This document shows, one piece after another, positions 50,545 to 61,690 of a stretch of 64,000 nucleotides of DNA. Position 1 is the first letter of the stretch. Each line of letters begins with the position of its first letter. The notes beneath the pieces were generated by a model. The model was not told where the DNA came from and made no database searches. It saw nothing but the letters and a program-made list of their open reading frames with translations. This DNA comes from Piscicola geometra (taxonomy: Eukaryota > Annelida > Clitellata > Hirudinida > Piscicolidae): contig OX030962.1 in assembly GCA_943735955.1 (NCBI GenBank), positions 4,288,239 to 4,352,238 on the forward strand, in the 5' to 3' direction. A program made the position numbers and the translations under genes.

Positions 50545-52125
50545 ATTGCCAATCTCTTCAAATATTCAAAACAGAAAATGAATGAATGACAAATGTTTCT
50601 CAAACATCAGAATGGTTTTGGGATGCTTCTTTTTTTCCTTAATGAAAATTGTTACTGCATTTCCTAGTTACTAGGAACTAGTATTTTAAACTGAATATTT
50701 TAATATTCAATTATTGTCATGATGTCAATTTCTATCCACTGATTTCTTCTTGATATATATTTTTACTAAATATTATTATATTTTGCATAATATTTTTTAG
50801 AAAATGAATGAAAGGTTTTTCAACTTTATTGAATAAAGTTTTCAAGATATATAAAATAAAACATTTTTAACACTTTGAATTCATTTAATAAAAACAGAAG
50901 TAAAAAGGTTTAGAAAATTCAAAGATAAATAAATATCGATCGGTAAAATAATTTAACAATTGAGGTGAGCAGTAACATAAAAAAATAAAGTTAATCAAAG
51001 ATCGCGAATATAGTTTTGCTAACATACCTCGAGCGGTAATCAGCGAGTTTCAGTCATATACCTATATGGACCTGCATCATATACCCATAGTTTAGTTTAG
51101 TTTAGGGAGTTGAAAAACACGCAGATCTTTTGACCTCTATAATCGTTATAATAAAAATATATATATATATATAAAAACAACATATATATCTAATAATAAT
51201 TATTAGATAAAAATATATATATTTATGTTTATGTATATAAATTATTTTTTACTATTATGTCTTAGTCGCACTTATAGTTGTACATCATGGGATGGTTTTC
51301 TTAGAATTTATCTAATTTTATTTTGAATTTATTTGTATTTTCAGCTATTACGATCTCATCAGGCAAGCTATTCTAAACTGTTACCACTCTTTGTGTATAG
51401 AAATTTTTCATGAATTTTTTGGCACTGTTTTTGGATAATTTTAGTGAATTTCCTCTTGATGGCCTTGTATTAAGTTTATAATTATCTTCTGTTATTTTAC
51501 TATCATATTTATTATTAAGAATTTTATAGGTTTCGATCATGTCTCCTCGAAGTCTTCGGTATTTTATTGTTGGTAACTTAATTACTTTAAGTCTATCGTT
51601 GTAAGTCTTGTCTTTTAGATACGGTAGCATTTTTGTAGCCCTTCTTTGTACATTTTCTATGCAATCAATTTGATTTTTCAATGAAGGATTCCATACACTG
51701 CTAAGGTATAGTAATATATCGAGGAACTCGCTGATTACCGCTTGAGGTATGTTAGCAAAACTATATTCGCGATATTTGATTAACTTTATTTTCTTATGTT
51801 ACTGCTCACCTCAATTGTTAAATTATTTTACCGATCTTGAAGACTTTATTCAATAAAGTTTATTGAAAAACCTTTCATTTATTTTCTAAAAAATATTACG
51901 CAAAATATGATAATAATTTTTATTTAAATATATATCAAGAAGAAATCAGTGGATCATGACAATAATTGAATATTAAACTATTCAGTTCAAAATACTAGAT
52001 AACTAGGAAATTCAGTAACAATTTTCATAAAGGAAAAAAAAAAGCATCCCAAAACCATTCTGATGTTTGAGGAACATTTGTCATTCATTCATTTTCTGTT
52101 TTGAATATTTGAAGAGATTGGCAAT
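50545..52125. mobile_element. Long inverted-repeat element with a LINE near its centre
   Basis: Left arm 50545-51050 (ATTGCCAATCTCTTCAAATA...) and right arm 51725-52125 are reverse complements with modest divergence; the right arm lacks about 105 bp present in the left (around 50850-50950). The centre holds a CR1-like LINE 3' end. No convincing target duplication was found, so classification is open (fold-back or MITE-like). Confidence 0.75.
51088..51712 (-). mobile_element. CR1-like LINE 3' fragment (second copy)
   Basis: Same family as 43705-45137. The minus strand encodes MKNQIDCIENVQRRATKMLP and RRLRGDMIETYKILNNKYDS, followed by the shared 3' UTR and a tail of three AGTTT-like units. It is 5'-truncated just upstream of the RT C-terminus. 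Confidence 0.85.
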
Positions 52126-52346
52126 CTAACAGCTACATGACTCTTCCTTTCAGTTGCAACTGATGTCTTGAAGCAGAATTTTTTCTTGTTTTGTCAACTT
52201 CTGAGATTTAAGTTTATAACTAATACTTGAACTTTTCTCATGTTTAACTAATCTAATTATTAGATTAAAATGAAAATAAGAGTGAAGATGATACCAAAAA
52301 TATCACAAAACGGACTTACTTTTTAAGATGTCATCAAAGATGACTA
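52126..52346. other. Short spacer between inverted-repeat elements
   Basis: No feature recognised; the last 9 bp are the left target duplication of the next element. Confidence 0.5.
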
Positions 52347-52871
52347 GGCACTACTCTTAGAGAAGCCGAACTATATTATTCATGTTCATTTAACTCCTCC
52401 CACTTTTTTTGATTGACACTTGTAAACAGTTCTCAATTAAGCGCTTAATTTAAAATGCAGTTTTTTTATATTAAACACTTCATATTTGCTCATATTTGCG
52501 AAAACAATTTAACTATTTTAGGTATTTCACTATCGTATCTTCCAATTATAAAGCCATATTTCGAGTCAATATTTTTCATAGACATTAAAGTTCTATTTTC
52601 AATAAATAGTGACTCGAAATATGGTTTTATAATTGGTAGATACGATAGTGAAATACTTAAAATAGTTAAATTGCCTTCGCAAATATGAAGTATTCAATAT
52701 AAAAAACTGCATTTAAAATAATAATTCTTAAAAAATGCGCTTATATTATTTAAAAAAAAGTATTTTCAATTAAGCGCTTAATTGAGAATTGTTTACAAGT
52801 GTCAATCAAAATAAGTGTGAGGAGTTAAATGGACATGAATAATATAGATCGGCTTCTCTAAGAGTAGTGCC
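52347..52871. mobile_element. Fold-back MITE, 525 bp, with exact 9-bp TSD
   Basis: Two arms that are reverse complements over nearly the whole length meet near 52590. Ends are GGCACTACTCTTAGAGAAGC and its complement. The flanks are the identical 9-bp duplication AGATGACTA (52338-52346 and 52872-52880), a length typical of Mutator-like elements. Each arm contains the 16-bp self-palindrome AATTAAGCGCTTAATT, and the right arm has an extra AT-rich segment near 52715-52765. There is no protein. Confidence 0.9.
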
Positions 52872-52880
52872 AGATGACTA

Positions 52881-53278
52881 AATGGAAGACACAAAAAGTA
52901 TAATTTTACCTAGCATTCAATTTTTCCAAGTCATAGATTCAATCTAATAACTAAATTTCATAGAAATAATGTATTGAAAAGTGCATTTAACTTTCAAACA
53001 TACATTGAAATAAGTGATTTGTAGAAAAAAAGTTAATAAACTTTTTTTAAATAAAAAATTACATTCTGACAGTTTTTTTTATTTAATAAAAGTTCAAGTG
53101 CTAAAAAGTATAAATTTCAAATTTAGTTACAAAATCATTATTCTTTGGGCTCATTAACCCACAAATCCGGGTCTGTACTAGTGTCATCCAATGCGTAATG
53201 TAAAAATGCGAAAGCCTATATAATATATACTATATATATATGGTTCCAGTATATATTACTATGGGTATATGGATGGTC
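52881..53278. other. AT-rich spacer, nothing recognised
   Basis: Includes a short (TA)n run near 53219-53240. No coding signal. Confidence 0.5.
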
Positions 53279-53580
53279 CTATGTGATTGGAAAGAAGGAT
53301 GACAGGGATTCAGAAGTAAACTTAGTAAAAGATGGTGTAGGCCTATTATTAGACGAAGATCTAATATTAGATATTTTATTAGTAAGAAATTCAAGATAGT
53401 CATCAGGAGAGAAAGATGGAAAAGGGTAGTTTATGTAAAAGTTTAGATACATTTCAATTATCTTTCTAATTCTGCCGCACATTTCAATTGCTCATAATAT
53501 TTAGTTGAATTCATTGCTAGTTTATTCAGGAATAGAAGTCTATGAATTATTCCGCTAAACTTCCTAAAAGTAGTGTAAGA
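53279..53580 (-). pseudogene. L2/CR1-like LINE ORF2 fragment (linker before RT)
   Basis: Minus-strand frames read DYLEFLTNKISNIRSSSNNR and PTPSFTKFTSESL, like the linker between endonuclease and RT ('FFxxKIxxIRxxI...F..F.PIT') in L2 and CR1 elements. Upstream, LNKLAMNSTKYYEQLKCAAE continues the same region in another frame. Confidence 0.5.
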
Positions 53581-53883
53581 CGTGGGTCTTTAAATTTACT
53601 GAGTCCATAAGTTTATTAGAATGAAAATTTAAAAAAGGACAAAAATAAACTTTCTAACTTTAATACTAATCTAGTGAAAATTGAGAAAAACTACTTACAC
53701 ACAATTTAATTGTAAATTAAACTCTATAATTAATTTTAAAAAATCTAAATAAACTAATCATAAAAATTCTGATAATAAATAATAAATAAATATTGATAAT
53801 AATAATAAAGTTAACTTCAATAATATTTTCTATAAAAATACTAAATATAAAATCACTTAATAATAAGTCACTCTATGTTTTTG
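53581..53883. other. AT-rich spacer, nothing recognised
   Basis: Very AT-rich sequence without tandem repeat or open frame of note. Confidence 0.5.
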
Positions 53884-53891
53884 ATCTAATC

Positions 53892-54748
53892 TAGAGACCG
53901 ACCGAAACAGATATTTTTAATTCGGCCGAAACCGAAATTAAGCCGAAATTGTAATAAGATTTTCGGCCGAAACCAAAATTTGTCCCAACTTTTAGTAAAA
54001 ACAAAAAAATAGTATTTAACGATGCAAATGCCAGTTTAATAAGTAAATTTAAAAAATGTATATTTTAAACCAAAAAACAAAGATGGTCTACAATGTAAGG
54101 ATGGTCTACATAAGTGTTTATTAAAATCAAAAAATAGTATTGAACGATGACAATTTTTGTTTAATAATTAAATCCAAACAAATAAATATTGTAAGCCAGA
54201 AATAAAGCTTTTACAACATTTTCACCAAGATGGTTGCTGCGACGATCTGCGTAGATTTGCCCTGCAGAACTAAACAGTTAATCGCTAGCCATACTTGTTG
54301 AGGGTGCCGATGAGTATTTTCGAGCAGCATCTTCAAAACATGAAAAATACGCAGAAATGTTGGATGTTCTATTGATTCTAGGCTCTTTAAGATATGTCTG
54401 CATTTATTTTTGAATTAATGAATCGAAGCCAAATCTTCTCGGGCTTTATATATTATATATTTATCTACCGATTTACTTATGACACCCATAAATCAATCAA
54501 CCACGATATCGAATAGATATCTAATAAAGATGACAATCGAAGCCAAACTTAATAGTTTGATTGAGGATACATATATATCAGATAAACTACATAAATAAAT
54601 GAAAATTTCGGGTTTTCGGTAAATATGAGATCCATTTCGGACGAAACCGAAATTAGCTGAAATTACAAAATTATTTTTGGCCGAAACCGAAAAATAGCCG
54701 AAACTAAGAAAATTAACAATTTTGGCGCCGATACCGAACCGAACTCTA
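53892..54748 (-). mobile_element. hAT element (family 3), 857 bp, exact 8-bp TSD
   Basis: Ends TAGAGACCGACCGAAAC and, on the other strand, TAGAGTTCGGTTCGGTATCG. The target duplication ATCTAATC is identical at 53884-53891 and 54749-54756. Subterminal regions repeat TTTCGGCCGAAA-like motifs. A minus-strand scrap at about 54190-54310 reads LFSSAGQIYADRRSNHLGEN, part of the hAT dimerisation domain, so this is a deletion derivative of an autonomous hAT. Confidence 0.9.
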
Positions 54749-54769
54749 ATCTAATCACTTTTAATTCTT

Positions 54770-55165
54770 TTGACGGTTTTATCTTAACAGAGACTTGGCA
54801 TGAATCTGCTTCATAACCCTCAATTATTTCTTCTACTCTTACTGGTTTTTCTTTTGTCGAACTTACTCGGCCATCTTTATCCTCGACGTGGTGGTATCTG
54901 TATTTCAATTAAAATCTTCTATCTTTTTTCTACTCTTCTATTCACTTTTCATCCTATAAATGTCTTCATACTTTTTACTTTATTCTTTTCTTGTTCATTT
55001 TATATTCTTGGAGACTTAAATATCTCTCTAACCTTCTGAATTGTATGTTGCTAAGTTTCTTGAAATCCTTTCTTTATTTTTAATTTAACTAACAACTTCA
55101 ATTTTTCTACTAGTGCACTTGGTAATACTCTTGACTTTGTAATGATAACAAAATTAATAATTTAA
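54770..55165 (+). pseudogene. LINE endonuclease-domain remnant
   Basis: Plus-strand frames read FILTETWHESAS, then TGFSFVELTRPS, FYILGDLNISL (compare the 'GDFNxD' motif) and SALGNTLDFVMITK. These are endonuclease blocks of a CR1/L2-type ORF2 in three frames. Not obviously the same family as 45180-49490. Confidence 0.55.
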
Positions 55166-55925
55166 CATCGATTCCACTATACTTTATTGATTACTACTTT
55201 ATATCTTTCAAACTATCTCTTGCTCAGCTTTTCTAATTTTCCTTAAACGCTCAAGTGTCCCCGGAAATGCAGAGTAGTAGTAGAAAAATCATTTTTATGC
55301 TAATTTTGTCTTAAATCTATACATTATCTACTAAAGCCTTTTAACTATATGTATTCCGTTATTATTTTTTCAAAATATATAACTACTGATTTACTGTATA
55401 TCATGCCTAAGTAGGTGATTGAAAATTTGCTTTGTAGGATTATTTCCGGTGACTTGTCTTTTTTCACAATAAAATAATCATAGTATTTCTTGTCTTATAC
55501 TTTTTTATCACAACTTATCAAAACTTTTTCATGCTTTAATCAGTATCATGGGCGTTCAAAAAGTTTAGGAACAACTGCACTAGCTGAATATACGACTTAA
55601 AAAAATGTAGTAGGCCAGTGTAATTTTAAAAAAATTAGTTAAAAAAGTCAATAAATTATTTATGAAAAAATAGCTAAAAATGTCAATAATTTATTTATGA
55701 AAAAATAGCTTTAAAAAGTCTATAATTTATTTCGGAAAAAATAGCTAAAAGTCTATAATTTAATTAGAATAAAATAGCTAAAATAAACTAAATAATTTAA
55801 TTAAGAAGAAGAAGATGATGAAGAGGAAGAGGACGAAAAAGTGGAAGAAGAAGATGAAAAAAAAGATAATGAAGTGTGTCTTTGAATAATCACGTCCCTT
55901 CAAGCAAACACTCACGTGCGTTTGT
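55166..55925. other. AT-rich spacer with short tandem segments
   Basis: AAAAATAGCTAAAAAGTC-like units of about 45 bp repeat four or five times at 55630-55800, followed by a GAA/GAT-rich run (55805-55870). GGCGTTCAAAAAGTTTAGGA near 55552 resembles mariner-type ends but has no partner. Confidence 0.5.
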
Positions 55926-55936
55926 TTTAAAAGTCA

Positions 55937-56240
<304 letters not shown>

Positions 56241-56494
56241 CACTCTTACACACTATACAAATGCACCATTTAGTCACCTCACTCAATTACCACATTTCCT
56301 TTGATCCTTTTTTGTGTGTGTCTATGTGTTCATAATGATGTCACTATGTTACAGACAATGTGTAGAATAAGGAAATCCATCGAATGGTTGTTTGGGCGCA
56401 TTGTTTAATTCTTCTTAAATCTTACATCATAAATCTCTGGTGCATCCATCGGATTGATAGTTTTAGGAAGAAATAAACAACGCCATTTTAGAAA

Positions 56495-56764
56495 ATGTCG
56501 GATGTAAACAAAGTTGTTTTAAACAGTTTATCAAATATAGTTGTTGAGGAAATTTCGGCGTTAAATAATAATTTTGAGGCTATCGTTAATAATTTTAATT
56601 CAAATAAAGTTGTTTTTAATCTTGGCTTGAATCTGTTGTCCGAGGATTCTACTGAGGAATCTTCTAATGAGCTTGATTCAAGCTTGATTGAAGCTAAAAA
56701 AAACCTTTTAAAGAAGTATTCTGGTCACTATGAGACTGGGATTTTAAATCCCATTTTCTCATGA
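56495..56764 (+). CDS. Unidentified 89-codon ORF next to Harbinger remnant
   Basis: Opens at ATG 56495 and encodes an Asn/Ser/Glu-rich acidic protein (MSDVNKVVLNSLSNIVVEEI ... KKNLLKKYSGHYETG), ending at 56764. Spaced about 130 bp before the Harbinger-like transposase fragment on the same strand. It may be the first exon or N-terminal part of that element; no family is recognised. Confidence 0.35.
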   Translation: MSDVNKVVLNSLSNIVVEEISALNNNFEAIVNNFNSNKVVFNLGLNLLSEDSTEESSNELDSSLIEAKKNLLKKYSGHYETGILNPIFS

Positions 56765-56879
56765 ATAAAACTACATTCGAGGTAATTTAAAAAATTATTT
56801 TTGATTAAGCTATACAATTTATGAATATATTTATATTTATATTTATAAATACATTTATAAAGTTTATAAAAAAATTTTC

Positions 56880-57390
56880 ATAAAGAGACTTTTGGGTATG
56901 CTTGGTAGGGAGAAGGATCAAGTCAACAGAGGTAGACACCCTATTGACATAAAACAAGCTGCAATGGTGATGGTTTGGACTCTGGCAAATCAAGAATCTT
57001 TTAGAGGCATAGCTCTTCGATTTCGGTTGGACATTGGAAATGCCCATCGTGTCTGTCTAAGGATGTGCAGGCTTGTAAATGAAAACAATGCCAAGTTTAT
57101 TCGATGGCCTTCTGGTGGGTGTGTTTGTAGGAATTCAACTTTTTAAGATGATTCCTATCTTACTTTAAATTTTTAACTTTTTTCAAATAGAAATTTCAAT
57201 AAGAGGTTGAGCTCAACAAGAGTAGTAGTTGAACAAGCCTATGGCATTTTGAAAGGTATTTGCTCTTTGTACAAATTTGCACAATAAATTACTTATTTTA
57301 TTGCTTTTAGGACGGTTCAGAAGATTGAAATATCTTGATGTGGCAACCCCCGAGTCATTCTATGGATTTTTAGAATTTATAAAATAAAAT
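56880..57390 (+). pseudogene. Harbinger/PIF transposase fragments
   Basis: Plus strand. 56892-57110 encodes a helix-turn-helix-like segment (AMVMVWTLANQESFRGIALR, DIGNAHRVCLRMCRL) typical of the region before the Harbinger DDE core. 57190-57385 encodes FNKRLSSTRVVVEQAYGILK and GRFRRLKYLDVATPE, the conserved end of the DDE_Tnp_4 domain. Between them most of the catalytic core is missing, so it is inactive. No termini or 3-bp duplication were identified. Confidence 0.65.
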
Positions 57391-57653
57391 TATATTCATC
57401 TGAAACTTTTCGGAATAAACTATAAAATTGTATCATTAAAACGTACATTTACAAATTTTAGATTTTAGCTTTTTGCAAAAAAACTCGGAAATGGTAAACA
57501 AAATACCGTAAAACTCTATGTATAAAGCGCACTTTTAAACATATAAAATTTACCTTCAAAAGCTAGTGCATCTTATACATGCAGCATAGCGGGCTTGAGA
57601 TCTTCAATGCACTGTACCAAGGATTCACGCTTTTAAAGATTAAATGCTTCAGT

Positions 57654-57740
57654 CAGTCAGTCACAGGCATTTATATAGCGCTTTTTATCTAATTCAAAAG
57701 CGCCTTTCAAATAAAATAGTTAAATAAAACGGTTTTTAGA
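57654..57740 (-). mobile_element. LINE 3'-end scrap with (CAGT)n tail
   Basis: CAGTCAGTCAGTCAC followed by ATATAGCGCTTTTTATCTAA and TTCAAAAGCGCC; related to the 3' end at 330-910, including the hairpin. About 90 bp are left. Followed at 57751-57772 by a (TA)n run. Confidence 0.6.
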
Positions 57741-58455
57741 CCACTACCAATATATATATATATATATATATCAGTTTAAATATATAAAAAACAAACAATC
57801 AACCTCAATTGTCCAGCCTCACCCACACCACCATGACAATCACCGCCAAAAAATCACTATCTCCAACAGTGGCGCAACCAGGGTTTCGCAATTTTTGGCG
57901 GTAAAGGGGTAATGACTTTCTCAATATACCATAGGACAATGATATTTTCTCTGGATGGCCATCGGGTCTTTATCTCACAAAAAATTTCATATATCAACAC
58001 AGAACATAGAGATCCCACCAAAATAACACTAACATGTCACAAATTATGAGAAGAAATAGAGCACCACTAGACCTTAACTACACTTTCAAATCTTTACACT
58101 TTATATGTAAATTTTTTAAGCCATGATAGGATGGGCGGCGATCCTGGGGGGGTCCTGGGGTCAGGACCCCCCACTTTTTTTTAGTGGGGGGATCCACCTT
58201 AATAGGGACCTCTCCCTTTTTTTCCATTTTTTATTCAAAAATGACTATTTGGATATGAGCATAATCGTCAACCATGGCATAAAAGTGAATGTTTATACAG
58301 TAATACATTGTGAGTATGTGTAGTTATAGTGATAGCTGTCTGTAACAAAAATATTCGTTTCTTACTTAAATACTCCTTCACCTAGTTTTTTTTATCACTA
58401 TGACGTAGACGGGAATCCTAAGAGGGTCTGGGGTCCATCTCTACAAGAACTCTTG

Positions 58456-58698
58456 AACGGCCGATATAACGGTTGTGAGGCTGTTATCAGCAGTGAGCAT
58501 GCGCTTGCATTGTTTTTCCACTGTTCTGCACACTGTGCAAATCTTGTTGCCCAGCACACAGCTGCCGCAAATCCCTAATTGAGCAATTCACTTCAGTTTG
58601 TCCAAGAGTTAAGAGCTTTTTACAATCGTTCACGAAGGTCAAGAAGCAGTTTAGTGATGCTTCAGTGTCTCTTTTAATTGACTTGCCTGATGAGCCAC
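58456..58698 (+). repeat. Displaced copy of transposase segment (direct repeat of 59534-59776)
   Basis: Nearly identical 240-bp blocks, both starting AACGGCCGATATAACGG. The left copy has TAATTG where the right has TGTGTG (58577 versus 59655) and sits outside the transposase order, so it is the transposed duplicate. Confidence 0.9.
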
Positions 58699-59179
58699 TG
58701 AACTCTTTTAAAAATACACATTTCTCAACTCTAATTTTAATACGACCCTAATCGTCAACCATGGGATAAAAAAATGCTAATAGAGTAATACATTGTGAGT
58801 ATGTATGGGCAGCGATGCTAGGGGGGTCCTGGGATCCATCTTAACATGGACCCCTCTCAGTTTTACGAATACAATAATTTCTCAACTCCTATCTTAATAC
58901 AAGCATAATCGTCAATCATAGCATGAAACAGAATTTCTATTCAGTAATATATTTTTCAATTTTCGCAAGCAGACATTCAGAATGCTTTTCAGAAAATATC
59001 AGTTCACTTTTTGCCAGCAGACAGATTTACATTTTCATAAAAAAATCATTCATATTGTGCTACTTATTTTGCATGGGCGATATTCATAGGGGGATTCTGA
59101 GATCCACTTCAATATCAACCCTTTCAATTTTTTAGATGAACCAAAGATAATGAATTTCAAAAGGATTCGAACATTAACT

Positions 59180-60800
59180 AAAGTTGTGTTTAAATCAAAC
59201 TACAAGTTTCATATCGCATGACTGCTAAAAAGAAATTCTGATGCTTTTAGCTCATTCTATCGTTAAAAACACAGTGTGCACTGTTAATGCCGAATCAAGC
59301 CAGTTTGGTGTTGTGGTTGACGGCACACAAGACTGCAATGGATTAGAGCAGGAATCGATATGCATTCGTTTTTTTTGATGAAGCTCTGAATGTTAATGAA
59401 CAGTTTATTGGTTTATTCAGCCCACCAGACACAATAGACAAACATTATTATCTGTAGTAAAAGATTTTCTGATCAGAATTACGCTACCTATAGAAAAACT
59501 AAGAGCTCAGACTTATGACGTCACTGCTATAATGAACGGCCGATATAACGGTTGTGAGGCTGTTATCAGCAGTGAGCATGCGCTTGCATTGTTTTTCCAC
59601 TGTTCTGCACACTGTGCAAATCTTGTTGCCCAGCACACAGCTGCCGCAAATCCCTGTGTGAGCAATTCACTTCAGTTTGTCCAAGAGTTAAGTGCTTTTT
59701 ACAATCGTTCACGAAGGTCAAGAAGCAGTTTAGTGATGCTTCAGTGTCTCTTTTAATTGACTTGCCTGATGAGCAACTGAATAGAAAGTATAGTATAAAA
59801 CTTCTTTGTCCTACAAGATGACTGACTAGAGTTTCTACAGTGTCTTCTGTGCTTGAACATTATGAAGTGGTACTTGTTAGCTTGCTACCAGTGGTACTGC
59901 TGATGAAACAGCTGAACGGCTTGAGGTCTTTTTTCAACAGGGCACTACTGCACTGACCCTCAAGGTTTTGGTGTTTTCCCTTCTGGAACAGTTAAAAAAG
60001 TCGTTGTAATCAGCAAGTGCCAAGGTCAGTGGAATGGTTGCAGCGACTGATTCAGTTGTGCAAGAACTGCGTCGCCTACGATCAAATGAACAGTTTAACG
60101 CCTTTTTCAGAGATGTCAACAGTATGGTTTTGGCATATGATTTCGAGCCGATTGCTGTACCTCGGGTGCGAAAGCCGCCACAAAAGTATTGTGATATGGG
60201 CCCAGCTTATGTAGCAACAACACCAGAGGAATATAATCGAGCAGCATATTACGCTGTCATAGACACACAGAAAGGTTCGATCGAGATTCTCCCGGTTTGC
60301 GTTCACGCTTGCAGTTGGAGACAATGTTGCTAACTAGTTATGATATTTGCAAGCAGTATCGTGAGTTAAATGAAACTGGTCTTTGTTCACAGTTAACTAT
60401 TTTTAAAGACCAGAATGAATACAGAAATTTAGCACAAACGCAAAAAAATAATGCAAGCTATGATCACGGAAGCCAGACATTTGTTTCCTTAGGTTGAAAG
60501 ATTGATCAGGTTGATGCTTGTGTGTCCAACAGCGTCATGTACTGCAGAAAGATCTTTTAGTGCTTTGCGGCGTCTTAACACTTGCTTGCGTGCACCTATG
60601 ACACAGCCTCGATTGAATTCACTGGCCGTTTCTCATGCGCATCAGGATATACTTGACAGTCTGGATTTGAAAAGACTAGCAGAAGAATTTGCTAGTCGGT
60701 CAGACATTCGAAGGGGTCTTTTTGGAAATTGGAGTCAACGAGCTGTGGGGAAAGGGCAGGAGGACGACAGAGAGGGTATTTCGTGTTATCTAAATATTCA
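59180..60800 (+). pseudogene. hAT transposase, TTF/ZMYM-like, disrupted (inner element)
   Basis: Blocks in order: FGVVVDGTQDCNGLEQESIC and IRFFDEALNVNEQF (59290-59440), equal to the 'DExTDxxxxEQxSICIRY' start of the core; NGRYNGCEAVISSEHALALF and FHCSAHCANLVAQH (59532-59650), the second acidic and His region; VVQELRRLRSNEQFNAFFRD (60050-60110); and the C-terminal dimerisation block LVCPTASCTAERSFSALRRL, APMTQPRLNSLAVSHAH (60502-60720). Stops and frameshifts separate the blocks (near 59378, 59820, 60010, 60330). Confidence 0.75.
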
Positions 60801-61234
60801 CTGTGGGCCACAAAAAATTTCTCATTGTATATTTGTTTATAACTTTGGCAAATTTAAATCTATTTGTAATTTTTTAATACTATTGTACTCAGAAATGAAT
60901 AGAAAACAAGATGTTATAAAATTTATTGGATGGGTTGATGGCTAGTTGTAATTAAATTTGTATAGATGACAAATAATAAAAGGTACTAAAATCGCTATTG
61001 TTTTTCTTCAAATCGCTCATAGTGGCAATAGAAAAGTATTTTTATTGAGTATCAAACTTTTTTTTTAATGTTTGGTGATACAAATATTCATAGTTGATAC
61101 AAAAATAATTTGCACTACAGTAAACAATACTAAATAGTATTGTTTTTACTGTATTGGCCGATACCGGTTCTTTATTCCAACCCTGGGGAGGACCCCCCCA
61201 AGATTTTCCGCAGATCGCCGCTCCTGCATGACAG

Positions 61235-61690
61235 AGTGTATAAAGAACAAGTCAGATAGACAAAATAACTCTCGAGCTTTCAGAATTTTCCAACCTTCAT
61301 GGAAAGGATGCAGAAACTGTGTAAAGACGGCTCAAAATCACATAAACACATCAAGTTTACGTGCGTATCAGTCTGATCTCATTGCATGTATCGAACTGCA
61401 AGAATTCTTTTGAGCAACAAGCCTTCAGCCCGAGTTGCATTATATGCTCGATGTTGTTCTGACTCTGCCAGTTACTTCATCAGATGCAGAAAAAGCATTT
61501 TCTAAACTTCGGCTTATTAAAACTCATCTTAAGACGACTGTATCTGCATGTCGTTTGCAAAGCTTGTTTGAAAATATCTGCTATCAAAACAGCTACTGCA
61601 CTTCTTCCAGTAAATGAAATGGTAAAAAGATTTTCACAAACTGATCGAAAAATTATTTTGTAACTCAGAACACATCAAAATTTAGTTGAA
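61235..61690 (+). pseudogene. hAT C-terminal transposase fragment of outer element
   Basis: Plus-strand frame: LHYMLDVVLTLPVTSSDAEK, then AFSKLRLIKTHLKTTVSACR and LQSLFENI. This is a second, different hAT dimerisation domain, placed to the right of the inner element's end, so it belongs to the outer element. A stop at 61411 splits it from upstream SDRQNNSRAFRIFQPSWKG text. Confidence 0.65.

Larger units (their letters stand above)
58130..61226 (+). mobile_element. Inner hAT element (family 5), about 3.1 kb
   Basis: Left end GATGGGCGGCGATCC, right end complement GATCGCCGCTCCTG. Flanks CATGATAG (58122-58129) and CATGACAG (61227-61234) match at 7 of 8 bases. It carries a plus-strand TTF/ZMYM-type hAT transposase with breaks, an internal 240-bp direct duplication and several copies of its own left-end sequence. 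Confidence 0.7.

Noticed and set aside
55550..55580. Mariner/Tc1 terminal repeat (GGCGTTCAAAAAGTTTAGGA)
   Set aside because: No inverted partner and no TA target duplication were found within several kb.
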